Assembly (NCBI GenBank): GCA_029856375.1
Contig: JAHQWX010000073.1
Location: 1 to 7,812 of the forward strand
DNA from: Promethearchaeia archaeon
GTDB taxonomy: Archaea > Asgardarchaeota > Lokiarchaeia > Sigyniarchaeales > SOKP01
DNA length: 7,812 nucleotides
Direction of reading: 5' to 3'
Numbering within the stretch: the first letter of the stretch is position 1; the number at the start of each line of letters is the position of its first letter. Below the pieces are notes generated by a model, which was given only the letters and a program-made list of their open reading frames with translations, had not been told where the DNA came from and searched no databases. Made by a program: the position numbers and the translations under genes. This document shows positions 1 to 5,678 of this stretch, in pieces.

Positions 1-121
1 ATCAGAAAGAGACTTCGTAATTCCAATAGATTTCAGAATAGAAAAATTTGATGGAAATTCTTGCGGAGCCAATTGTTATTTAAGTAAAAATAGACCTCAA
101 TTTAAATTTAAAAAAGATTAA
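1..121 (+). CDS. C-terminal end of an Lrp/AsnC-like regulator (5' partial)
   Basis: The reading frame starting at base 2 is open from the left edge to a TAA at 119-121 and gives 39 residues beginning SERDFVIPIDFRIE. This closely resembles residues 144-155 of the complete Lrp/AsnC regulator on the opposite strand (KDFILPVDFRIE). Both proteins then have a CGxxC motif (here CGANC, there CGEKC). The shared tail makes a paralogous DNA-binding regulator the most likely identity. The helix-turn-helix and ligand-binding (RAM) parts lie outside the window. The last four bases of the gene (118-121, TTAA) overlap the stop codon of the convergent regulator. The tail after CGANC is basic and differs from the paralog. 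Identity is inferred from the tail alone. Confidence 0.7.
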   Translation, partial: SERDFVIPIDFRIEKFDGNSCGANCYLSKNRPQFKFKKD

Positions 122-672
122 GCTTTTTCGCTCTGAGTCTCGAGAATTCTCTTAATTCTTCTTACGCACTTTTCTCCACAGCCTTCTTCTTCAGTTGGAT
201 TTTGATCTTCGATCCTGAAATCTACGGGTAGAATAAAATCCTTAGCCATATCTACAACGATCTCCATTACTATATTGGAAATGTTTGAATTTCTTCTGAA
301 ATGATAATTAACCATGGTATCGAGTTTATCGAGGGAAGAGCTCGTTAAAAGTAGATATATGTTATTTTCTCCACTAAGCTTAAAGCAATTAATAATAAAA
401 GGGCATTCCTTAGCCATTAAAAATATCTCTTCTGGATCCTTAGTTTTTAAAGTAACGCTGGCGAGATATAAACCAGATACTTGCTTGAAATTGACTCCTC
501 GCTTAACTGCAAGTAGTCCTCTCTCTTCTAACTTGCTGATCCTCATACCTATTGTTGGTTGACTCCTATCGACCTTCTTAGCGATTTCCATATGGGTTAA
601 GTGAGGATTTTCTTGTAGAAGATTGATAATTGACCGATCAATATCGTCTATTTTAAATTTAGCTTCCACCAT
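118..672 (-). CDS. Lrp/AsnC-family transcriptional regulator with C-terminal CGxxC tail
   Basis: This 184-residue protein is a likely DNA-binding regulator of the feast/famine (Lrp/AsnC) family. Residues 8-54 form the N-terminal winged helix-turn-helix: 'DDIDRSIINLLQENPHLTHMEIAKK', then a recognition helix around 36-52 (RSQPTIGMRISKLEERG). Residues 65-152 have the alternating strand/helix pattern of the RAM domain, which in this family forms dimers or octamers and may bind small effectors. The protein is longer than a typical 150-residue Lrp because of a tail with C165 and C169 (CGEKC); C90 and C96 lie in the RAM region. The tail could bind metal or form a disulfide, but that is inference. 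The ATG at 672 is supported by an AGGT at 680-683 with 7-nt spacing. The gene is divergent from the serine hydrolase, so autoregulation and control of that neighbour are plausible. The effector is unknown. Confidence 0.9.
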   Translation of the reverse strand: MVEAKFKIDDIDRSIINLLQENPHLTHMEIAKKVDRSQPTIGMRISKLEERGLLAVKRGVNFKQVSGLYLASVTLKTKDPEEIFLMAKECPFIINCFKLSGENNIYLLLTSSSLDKLDTMVNYHFRRNSNISNIVMEIVVDMAKDFILPVDFRIEDQNPTEEEGCGEKCVRRIKRILETQSEKA

Positions 673-679
673 TTTTTAA

Positions 680-718
680 ACCTTTATAAAGATCTCTAAG
701 TCTACTTATAAAATATAA
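680..718 (-). promoter_or_regulatory. Probable TATA box and SD of the Lrp-family gene
   Basis: On the - strand, an AT-only block at 706-718 (TTATATTTTATAA) lies about 40 nt upstream of the ATG. That would place transcription start near 685 and leave a short leader. AGGT at 683-680 fits a short archaeal Shine-Dalgarno site. Because the region is AT-rich, the TATA assignment is tentative. Confidence 0.45.
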
Positions 719-781
719 GAATTCAATAATAAATTTTGTTAATATTTTTTTAAATCTTTCTCATATTAAGTTCGGTTTTAT

Positions 782-846
782 GGATTCTACCGATAAATTA
801 AACTATATATATCAGATAGATATTAACTTATTTTATCGATAAATCC
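782..846. promoter_or_regulatory. Operator-like palindrome and half-sites between the regulator and hydrolase genes
   Basis: TTTATCGATAAA at 832-843 is a perfect 12-bp palindrome, 37-48 nt upstream of the hydrolase start. The half-site CGATAAAT occurs at 791-798 and again at 837-844. GGATT...CGATA (782-795) is repeated in inverted orientation as TATCG...AATCC (834-846). Lrp-family proteins often bind several spaced, imperfect palindromes near their own genes, so this is a candidate binding region for the adjacent regulator. AT-richness makes chance symmetry possible. Confidence 0.4.
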
Positions 847-857
847 AAAATATATTC
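847..857 (+). promoter_or_regulatory. Possible TATA box for a leaderless hydrolase mRNA
   Basis: AAATATATT-like sequence centred near 852 lies about 27 nt before the ATG at 880, the distance expected if transcription starts at the start codon. No Shine-Dalgarno sequence precedes the ATG, which agrees with leaderless initiation. An alternative is that the TATCGATA/TTATTTTAT block near 828-841 drives a transcript with a leader of about 20 nt. Confidence 0.35.
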
Positions 858-879
858 TCTAGACAAATCAGTCAAAAAG

Positions 880-2475
880 ATGATAAAAGACATAAAGAAA
901 AAGAATCGCACAAAAAAAATATGTATCTCTGCATCGCTATTATGCTTAATAGTAGTCATTAGCGTTGGTCAACCTAACTCTACGGCGCAAACGCAAACCC
1001 AACTCGATGAAATTGAAACTTATCTCGAATCAGAAGTTTTAAATTCCCTTATCCCTGGGTTAGCTGTCGGAATAGTAAAGAACGATAAAACTATTTATAC
1101 TAAAGGTTTTGGCATTGCTGGACCGGGCAGAACGATGACCGCTCAAACACCCATGAGTCTTTGCTCAATTAGTAAATCGTTCACAGCAATAGGTATACTT
1201 CAATTAGTCGAGTCAGGAGCAATCCAATTAGACGCAAAGGTGAAGGATTATCTTCCGTGGTTTAAAATGGCTAATGAAAGTGCCTCTTCACAAATAACGG
1301 TTGAGCATTTGCTTTATCATATAAGTGGCATATCAACAGCATCGGGGGTTAAAAATTTTTATGGAAATGAAACTATAGAAGAATTTGTGCGAAGTCTCGA
1401 ATTGGACTCGCTTCAAAGCACCCCCGGAACAAAATTTGAATACTCCAACGCCAATTATAATATATTGGGGCTTCTTATTGAAAACAGAACAGGGTTATCC
1501 TTCGAACAATATATAGAGGCTAATATTTTTAGAAAATTGAACATGACAAATTCGTATTTTTCTGAAACTGGCGCCCTAACGAGCCAACATGCAACTTTAT
1601 ATAGTACTTTATTTGGCGTTCATATTCCGTTCGAATTAGCTTTTAATCCAGCCTACAATCCGTCGGGTTTCATCATTTCAACGGCCGATGATATGTGTAA
1701 TTATATGATTGCTCAGTTAAATGAGGGGAGATATAACAGTACTAGCTCCGTGCTTACGCCTGAAAATATGTTAAAATCGCATTTTTTGCCCGAAGATTTT
1801 GAAGGGAATACTTACTACGCAATGGGGTGGGGGAATGTAACCCTAAATGAAGTACCAATTCTCCAACATACCGGAGGTGTAGCAGGCATCACGACGAATA
1901 TCATCATTGCTCCTGAAAATGGAGGAGAGGAAGGATGGGGTGTTTTTACTATGATAAATACTCAAAATGTAGTTGGCCAACTCACTTCTCACTTAACAAT
2001 CGCATTCAATGTTTTAAATATGCTCATGGAGAAACCCACTTGGAGCGTAATTAGCCCTTTATTTATTTATGTTATTTTTGATATAGTTGTTGCTGTATCA
2101 ATTGCGCTACATATCTGGTTATTTGTCAAATCAAAAGGAAAGACAATAAAATTAATTGCACGATATGATACTATTAAAGAAAAAAGGAAGAAGGCCTCCA
2201 TAAGAATTATCATCGACTTTGTTTTAGCCATTATTATACTGGTTGGAGTTCCCCCAATTCTCGGTATCTTATTGGGAGGTGATCTGATTAGTATATTAAC
2301 ATTTAATCTATTAACATTGATAATTGGAATTCCAGATTTAGCGATTTTGCTTATAATTTTAGGAGCAGGATTTATTGCTGAAGGGATTTTAAGAGTTATT
2401 CTAACTAGGAAAAACCTTAAAAACTTTAGTATAGAAACAGAAGATAAAATTAATGCAGAAGCCAAATTGGAGTAA
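880..2475 (+). CDS. Secreted/membrane-anchored serine hydrolase, beta-lactamase class C / PBP4* fold, with C-terminal membrane domain
   Basis: This 531-residue protein has the three catalytic motifs of the class C beta-lactamase/DD-peptidase-like serine hydrolases: S96-I-S-K99 (nucleophile and base), Y188-S-N190, and H330-T-G-G in place of the KTG triad. The N-terminus has a lysine/arginine-rich stretch (1-13) and a hydrophobic segment (about 14-30), so it is a signal peptide or anchor. Hydrophobic stretches near 388-416, 441-466, 468-484 and 486-508 suggest about four C-terminal membrane helices. Seven N-X-S/T sequons (N33, N132, N163, N202, N221, N286, N319) all lie in the predicted external part, consistent with archaeal N-glycosylation. 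Archaea lack murein, so an esterase, peptidase or amidase role is more likely than wall synthesis; the substrate cannot be read from sequence. The gene ends in tandem stops (TAA TAG). It is divergent from the Lrp regulator, which may control it. Confidence 0.9.
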   Translation: MIKDIKKKNRTKKICISASLLCLIVVISVGQPNSTAQTQTQLDEIETYLESEVLNSLIPGLAVGIVKNDKTIYTKGFGIAGPGRTMTAQTPMSLCSISKSFTAIGILQLVESGAIQLDAKVKDYLPWFKMANESASSQITVEHLLYHISGISTASGVKNFYGNETIEEFVRSLELDSLQSTPGTKFEYSNANYNILGLLIENRTGLSFEQYIEANIFRKLNMTNSYFSETGALTSQHATLYSTLFGVHIPFELAFNPAYNPSGFIISTADDMCNYMIAQLNEGRYNSTSSVLTPENMLKSHFLPEDFEGNTYYAMGWGNVTLNEVPILQHTGGVAGITTNIIIAPENGGEEGWGVFTMINTQNVVGQLTSHLTIAFNVLNMLMEKPTWSVISPLFIYVIFDIVVAVSIALHIWLFVKSKGKTIKLIARYDTIKEKRKKASIRIIIDFVLAIIILVGVPPILGILLGGDLISILTFNLLTLIIGIPDLAILLIILGAGFIAEGILRVILTRKNLKNFSIETEDKINAEAKLE

Positions 2476-2510
2476 TAGAGGAAAAAAAAAGAAAATTATT
2501 TATTGTTTTT
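2476..2510. terminator. Bidirectional oligo-T terminator between convergent genes
   Basis: The 33-bp gap between the two convergent stop codons carries nine A residues at 2482-2490 followed by GAAAA. On the - strand this reads TTTTC followed by nine T, just past the 108-residue gene. On the + strand, TTATTTATTGTTTTT at 2496-2510 follows the hydrolase stop. Archaeal RNA polymerase terminates at such U-tracts without needing a hairpin, and no hairpin is seen here. Confidence 0.6.
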
Positions 2511-2835
2511 ATATATTCTCGGGTGCTTTCATTCCTATGAATTTATACGCTTCGGTATAATCCATAAAAGTCTGTACCTCATACCTCAATCCGTCTATAC
2601 TTGTTAATTCCTCGTTGCCCTGTACTGTTCTCTTGAAAGCTTCTTCCATTTGCCCTTTTTCTGGTTTACCAATACCAATAACATGAATACCATTTGCATT
2701 AGATCGTACTAGTATGAGAAGCGTTTTACTTATAGACGGATCTGGTGGGAACTTCTTTAATATATCAAAATATTTTTTTGCCACATCATCTGACTTGTCC
2801 GTTGGATACCACATATTATTCACAAGATATACCAT
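2509..2835 (-). CDS. Small conserved-looking alpha/beta protein, function unknown
   Basis: This 108-residue soluble protein has no signal peptide, no membrane segment and no cysteine. Its order appears to be: strand (MVYLVNNMWYP, 1-11), helix (18-29, VAKKYFDILKKF), strand (38-44, TLLILVR), strand (50-56, GIHVIGI), helix (59-72), strand (83-89, RYEVQTF) and a final helix (90-102). This resembles a ferredoxin-like or dimeric alpha+beta barrel fold. From memory, similar 'YLV..WYP....vgk.yle..kkfPpD.s' proteins of about 100 residues are common, often in several copies, in Asgard archaea; this was not checked. The start at 2835 is well supported by GGGGAG 4 nt upstream. It converges on the hydrolase gene and is divergent from ftsZ. 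No enzymatic residues are evident, so I assign no function. Confidence 0.85.
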   Translation of the reverse strand: MVYLVNNMWYPTDKSDDVAKKYFDILKKFPPDPSISKTLLILVRSNANGIHVIGIGKPEKGQMEEAFKRTVQGNEELTSIDGLRYEVQTFMDYTEAYKFIGMKAPENI

Positions 2836-2839
2836 AAAT

Positions 2840-2845
2840 CTCCCC
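2840..2845 (-). promoter_or_regulatory. Strong Shine-Dalgarno site of the 108-residue protein gene
   Basis: On the - strand GGGGAG, within AGAAGGGGAGATTT, ends 4 nt before the ATG at 2835. It is the only strong ribosome binding site in the window and fixes the start. Most other genes here have little or none. Confidence 0.7.
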
Positions 2846-2913
2846 TTCTTTTGAAATTAAATTAAAAACTTGGATTTTAAGCGTATAATGATTTAATTTA
2901 GGATTATTTAAAT

Positions 2914-2931
2914 TTTTACATTTTTGTAAAA
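2914..2931. promoter_or_regulatory. Operator-like palindrome TTTTACA-TTTT-TGTAAAA
   Basis: Perfect 7-bp arms with a 4-bp centre lie in the divergent region between the 108-residue protein gene and ftsZ. The TTACA/TGTAA half-sites recur in the larger dyad just downstream, which suggests one protein may recognise both. It may act as a dimeric regulator site. As RNA it would be a weak AT-rich hairpin. Confidence 0.4.
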
Positions 2932-2933
2932 GT

Positions 2934-2989
2934 GATGTAATATGTAGATATTATAGAATAATATTTAGGTCTATATCTACAGTTACATC
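2934..2989. promoter_or_regulatory. Large imperfect inverted repeat upstream of ftsZ
   Basis: The left arm, GATGTAA-TA-TGTAGATAT (2934-2951), pairs with the right arm, ATATCTACA-G-TTACATC (2973-2989). Sixteen bases match, and the only irregularity is TA against a single C. The 21-bp spacer is AT-rich with TATA-like sequence. The dyad ends 30 nt before the ftsZ start. It could be a paired operator flanking a promoter, or a stem-loop in a 5' leader if transcription starts upstream. No other gene feature explains it. Confidence 0.5.
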
Positions 2990-3019
2990 CAAATAATACA
3001 ATGTTAATTTGTGATATAA

Positions 3020-4195
3020 GTGGAGAGGAATTATCAGGACCAGATAATTAAGCCAAATAATTTCATCAAAAGGATGCAAAGCAACGATAGCATTTTAAAA
3101 TCGGGATTTGATAACGCTGTCCAACAAAACACAGAAAATAACGCCATGAAGAAGGGCGATTCTGACGAATATCTATCCGACTTATTAAATGCTTTAAAAA
3201 TTAGGACTTTAGTTGTAGGAGTTGGAGGTGCTGGTAATAATACGGTTTCCCGCTTACAAGAAGGGGGACACATCGGGACTAATACCCTAAACGTTAATAC
3301 AGACGCACAGGACTTATATTATAGCCATTCGAACGAGAAGTTGTTGATTGGAAAGGATATATCTAGAGGAATGGGATCCGGAAATAATCCGGAGGTTGGA
3401 AAGGAATCAGCCGAATCTGACACGGAAAGAATCAAACAATTTGTGGATGCGGATGTTGTATTTTTAACTTGCGGATTAGGGGGCGGTACTGGAACTGGAG
3501 CTTCACCAGTAATTGCACGCGAAGCGAAAAACGCTGGTGCTTTAGTTGTAACATTCTGTACATTGCCATTTGCGATGGAAGGCCAAAATAAACGAATAAG
3601 AGCTAATACTGCCTTGAACGAATTAGCTAAATATTCTGATACATTAATACCCATTCCCAACGATAGAATACTTAATTTAGTGCCGAATGTCTCGCTTTTA
3701 ACCGGATTCAAGATTATGGACGAGGTTCTCGTCCGAACAGTTCGAGAGCTCGTCGGACTTGTGAACAATTGTGGCATGGTAAATTTAGATTTCGCTGATG
3801 TGAAAAATGTTCTTCGAAAGCGGGGTAAATACCCTTCGGGGGTTATTGGAATAGCAGAATCTATTGGAGATAAAACAGATCTCGTGAAAAAAACGAGACT
3901 TGCAATTCACAATCCATTGCTTGAACCCGATCCAAAACAAGTTGATAATTGCCTTGTGTCAATTTCTGGAAATCACGACATTCCACTCTCAAAGATAAAT
4001 AATATTGTATCTACAGTTTCGAGTGAAATTTCGTCAAACGCTGATTTGAAATTCGGTGCGATGATTGATCCCAGTTTGGGAACGAAAACGAGGATTTTAT
4101 TTTTGGGTAAAGGTCCTGTTTCTCCCTACATATTACAAGCGGAGAATTTAACGGAAGATAATCCTGGAAAAACGGTTGCCGAATTTACCATATAA
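3020..4195 (+). CDS. ftsZ: Cell division GTPase FtsZ
   Basis: This tubulin-superfamily GTPase of 391 residues polymerises at the division site to form the Z-ring. The nucleotide-binding loops are all visible: GGAGNN (69-74), NTDAQDL (93-99), the tubulin signature GGGTGTG (154-160), LPFAMEG (182-188) and NDRIL (214-218). The catalytic T7 loop, NLDFADV (255-261), keeps its acidic residues, so hydrolysis on polymerisation should work. The second domain runs from about 270 to 365. The sequence looks more like euryarchaeal FtsZ1/FtsZ2 than CetZ. A polar N-terminal extension of about 60 residues precedes the first strand. The C-terminus ends in a short hydrophobic peptide (VAEFTI), a possible site for a SepF-type membrane anchor. 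The GTG at 3020 directly follows an in-frame stop (3017-3019), so the frame cannot start earlier; ATG codons at 3074 (M19) or 3146 (M43) are alternatives. No SD precedes the GTG, and the gene may be leaderless. Confidence 0.95.
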   Translation: MERNYQDQIIKPNNFIKRMQSNDSILKSGFDNAVQQNTENNAMKKGDSDEYLSDLLNALKIRTLVVGVGGAGNNTVSRLQEGGHIGTNTLNVNTDAQDLYYSHSNEKLLIGKDISRGMGSGNNPEVGKESAESDTERIKQFVDADVVFLTCGLGGGTGTGASPVIAREAKNAGALVVTFCTLPFAMEGQNKRIRANTALNELAKYSDTLIPIPNDRILNLVPNVSLLTGFKIMDEVLVRTVRELVGLVNNCGMVNLDFADVKNVLRKRGKYPSGVIGIAESIGDKTDLVKKTRLAIHNPLLEPDPKQVDNCLVSISGNHDIPLSKINNIVSTVSSEISSNADLKFGAMIDPSLGTKTRILFLGKGPVSPYILQAENLTEDNPGKTVAEFTI

Positions 4196-4202
4196 CTACT
4201 GG

Positions 4203-4919
4203 TTAAAACTCGTGCCCACATTCCGTACAGAGGGGAGCTTCCGCGTCCACGAAAGCTTTGCACTTGGGGCATTTTTTCATGGCGTAATGATCTCCCATTT
4301 CTAACACATCCTTTGCTTTTTCCGATAAGATGGTACTAGGCGTGTAATATCCTTCTCCCGTATCAAATTTGTACTCGTCAGCAATGAGTTCTTCTCGAAC
4401 ATTGTTGACTATATCGTGAGGTAATACTCCTGCTTGCCCAAGCTCGAAAAATTTTTCTGTAGGGATAACCAATTTCTTACCTTTTGGAGAGCAATCAGAA
4501 CAACTTAGCTTAAAATTGAGGTTTTGCTTTTTATAGCCCTTAAATTCCATTTTATAGAAGTCGTTGCATTCACAAATAAACTTCTCACCCCAATTTTTTA
4601 CTACTTTGCTTTTTTCGGCAAAATGAGCCCCATCAAGCCCATTTTTTAAAGGAACGAATTCTTGAGCCACAATCATATGTTTTCTTTGAAAATCTCTTAC
4701 CCATTCGTCGTCTATAAGAAATCCGTTTGCCATATTGACAAATTCTTCGTTATTATAAGTTTCGATAAAATTATCGTTGCAGTTTTCGCAAAGGTACATA
4801 AGTTTTACTCCGCTCTTAGACGCTTTGAGTTTTACGATTTTGCCAAATTCGTTGCAGTTTTTCTTCTTATGTTTCTGAGTTTCGCCTAACTCTTTAATAG
4901 TTCTTAGTTCTTCTGGCAT
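4203..4919 (-). CDS. Triple zinc-ribbon protein with an internal repeat, function unknown
   Basis: This 238-residue soluble protein has three cysteine clusters, each suited to one zinc. Cluster 1 is C22 with C44-x2-C47, and H17 may be a fourth ligand. Cluster 2 is C116-x-C118 with C140-x2-C143. Cluster 3, at the C-terminus, is C217-x2-C220 with C231-x2-C234 (CPKC...CTECGHEF), a classic rubredoxin-like zinc ribbon. Clusters 1 and 2 look duplicated: both read CN[ED]F and then exactly 18 residues to a CxxC. Residues 48-105 and 150-210 are predicted mixed helix/strand without a recognised fold. Such ribbons usually bind nucleic acid or protein partners, but no specific role can be given. The ATG at 4919 has no SD; an AATATTTATT block about 30 nt upstream (near 4944-4953) would fit a leaderless mRNA. 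It converges on ftsZ with a 7-nt gap and no visible T-tract. Confidence 0.85.
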   Translation of the reverse strand: MPEELRTIKELGETQKHKKKNCNEFGKIVKLKASKSGVKLMYLCENCNDNFIETYNNEEFVNMANGFLIDDEWVRDFQRKHMIVAQEFVPLKNGLDGAHFAEKSKVVKNWGEKFICECNDFYKMEFKGYKKQNLNFKLSCSDCSPKGKKLVIPTEKFFELGQAGVLPHDIVNNVREELIADEYKFDTGEGYYTPSTILSEKAKDVLEMGDHYAMKKCPKCKAFVDAEAPLCTECGHEF

Positions 4920-4971
4920 AAGTATGATTTGATTATCAATGCAAATAAATATTACTAATAAAATCTATAGG

Positions 4972-4995
4972 GCAATTTTAAATTGCATATAAAAT
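4972..4995 (+). promoter_or_regulatory. 15-bp palindrome abutting a TATA box upstream of the HAD gene
   Basis: GCAATTT-T-AAATTGC at 4972-4986 is a perfect palindrome in the divergent region between the zinc-ribbon gene and the HAD gene. It runs directly into CATATAAAATT (about 4986-4996), the best TATA-like element of this region. That element would start a + transcript near 5015 with a leader of about 30 nt. A regulator bound at the palindrome would overlap the TFB-recognition element. A second TATA-like candidate nearer the gene is AATAAAATTT (5021-5030). Confidence 0.4.
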
Positions 4996-5046
4996 TAAGC
5001 TTCATAATAACCAAATGAAAAATAAAATTTAGATTATAACTTTTTT

Positions 5047-5673
5047 ATGAGCAACTACGATATAAAAACAATTGTCTTCGATTTGGGCGGTGTTATCTTT
5101 TCTTCGGGAACAACCCTAGCGATTAAAAAAATTTCTAATAATTTTGGGGTTGATTACAGGAAGGTATATTCATTATTTATCGACAAAACTAATCGGTTAG
5201 GATATAAATTACGCGCTGGCATCATTACTATGGACGAGTTCTTAGAAACATCTGTGAAAAAATTAGGTTTAAAGAAAAGTGATAAGGAACACATAAAAAA
5301 TATTTGGTTTAACTCGTATTTACCTCACTATGGAATGATTGATCTGTTAAAAAAATTAAACAATGGATATCGATTAGTTGTCTTCAGTGGAAATGTTAAA
5401 GATAGAATAGAATTTCTCGATAAGAGATACAATTTTATGAAATATTTTGATGATAGCGTTTTTAGTTTTGATTTTCATCATAACAAGAAAGAAATTGAAT
5501 TTTATGAGGAATTATTGAAACATCTCAATTGCGAACCAAAACAGGCGATACTTATTGATGACGATAAAGAAACTATTAATTTTGCACAATCAGTTGGTAT
5601 AAATACAATTACTTTTTATTATCCAGAGAAACTTTTTGAAGACCTGAAAGCGTTTAATGTAAAAATTAACTAA
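5047..5673 (+). CDS. HAD-superfamily hydrolase (haloacid dehalogenase-like, subfamily IA type)
   Basis: This 208-residue cytoplasmic protein carries the HAD motifs in order. Motif I is D12-L-G-G-V with the nucleophilic aspartate. A helical cap follows (about 20-90). Motif II is VVFSGN with S114, motif III is K147/K148 before EIEFYEELL, and motif IV is LIDDD with D171 and D172. The family forms an aspartyl-phosphate intermediate and mostly acts on small phosphorylated metabolites. Motif I has glycine (G14) where many phosphatases have the second aspartate of DxD. 'FDLGGV/FDLGNV' forms are common in this branch, including E. coli YihX, so activity is not excluded. Two motif residues are ambiguous by one position. 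The ATG has no SD. The gene is followed after 5 nt by the cysteine-rich protein gene, very likely in one transcript. The substrate is unknown. Confidence 0.88.
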   Translation: MSNYDIKTIVFDLGGVIFSSGTTLAIKKISNNFGVDYRKVYSLFIDKTNRLGYKLRAGIITMDEFLETSVKKLGLKKSDKEHIKNIWFNSYLPHYGMIDLLKKLNNGYRLVVFSGNVKDRIEFLDKRYNFMKYFDDSVFSFDFHHNKKEIEFYEELLKHLNCEPKQAILIDDDKETINFAQSVGINTITFYYPEKLFEDLKAFNVKIN

Positions 5674-5678
5674 TTATA

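Noticed and set aside
2067..2465. 132-residue open frame on - opposite the hydrolase membrane region
   Set aside because: It mirrors the + coding sequence, has no promoter or SD, and its hydrophobicity follows from the complement of the membrane helices.
880..2475. Calling the serine hydrolase an antibiotic-resistance beta-lactamase
   Set aside because: The SxxK/YxN/HTG motif set is shared by many esterases and peptidases of this fold. The archaeal context and membrane domain give no support for drug hydrolysis.
3319..3777. 152-residue open frame on - inside ftsZ
   Set aside because: It is antisense to the most conserved part of ftsZ and its sequence is explained by complementing that gene.
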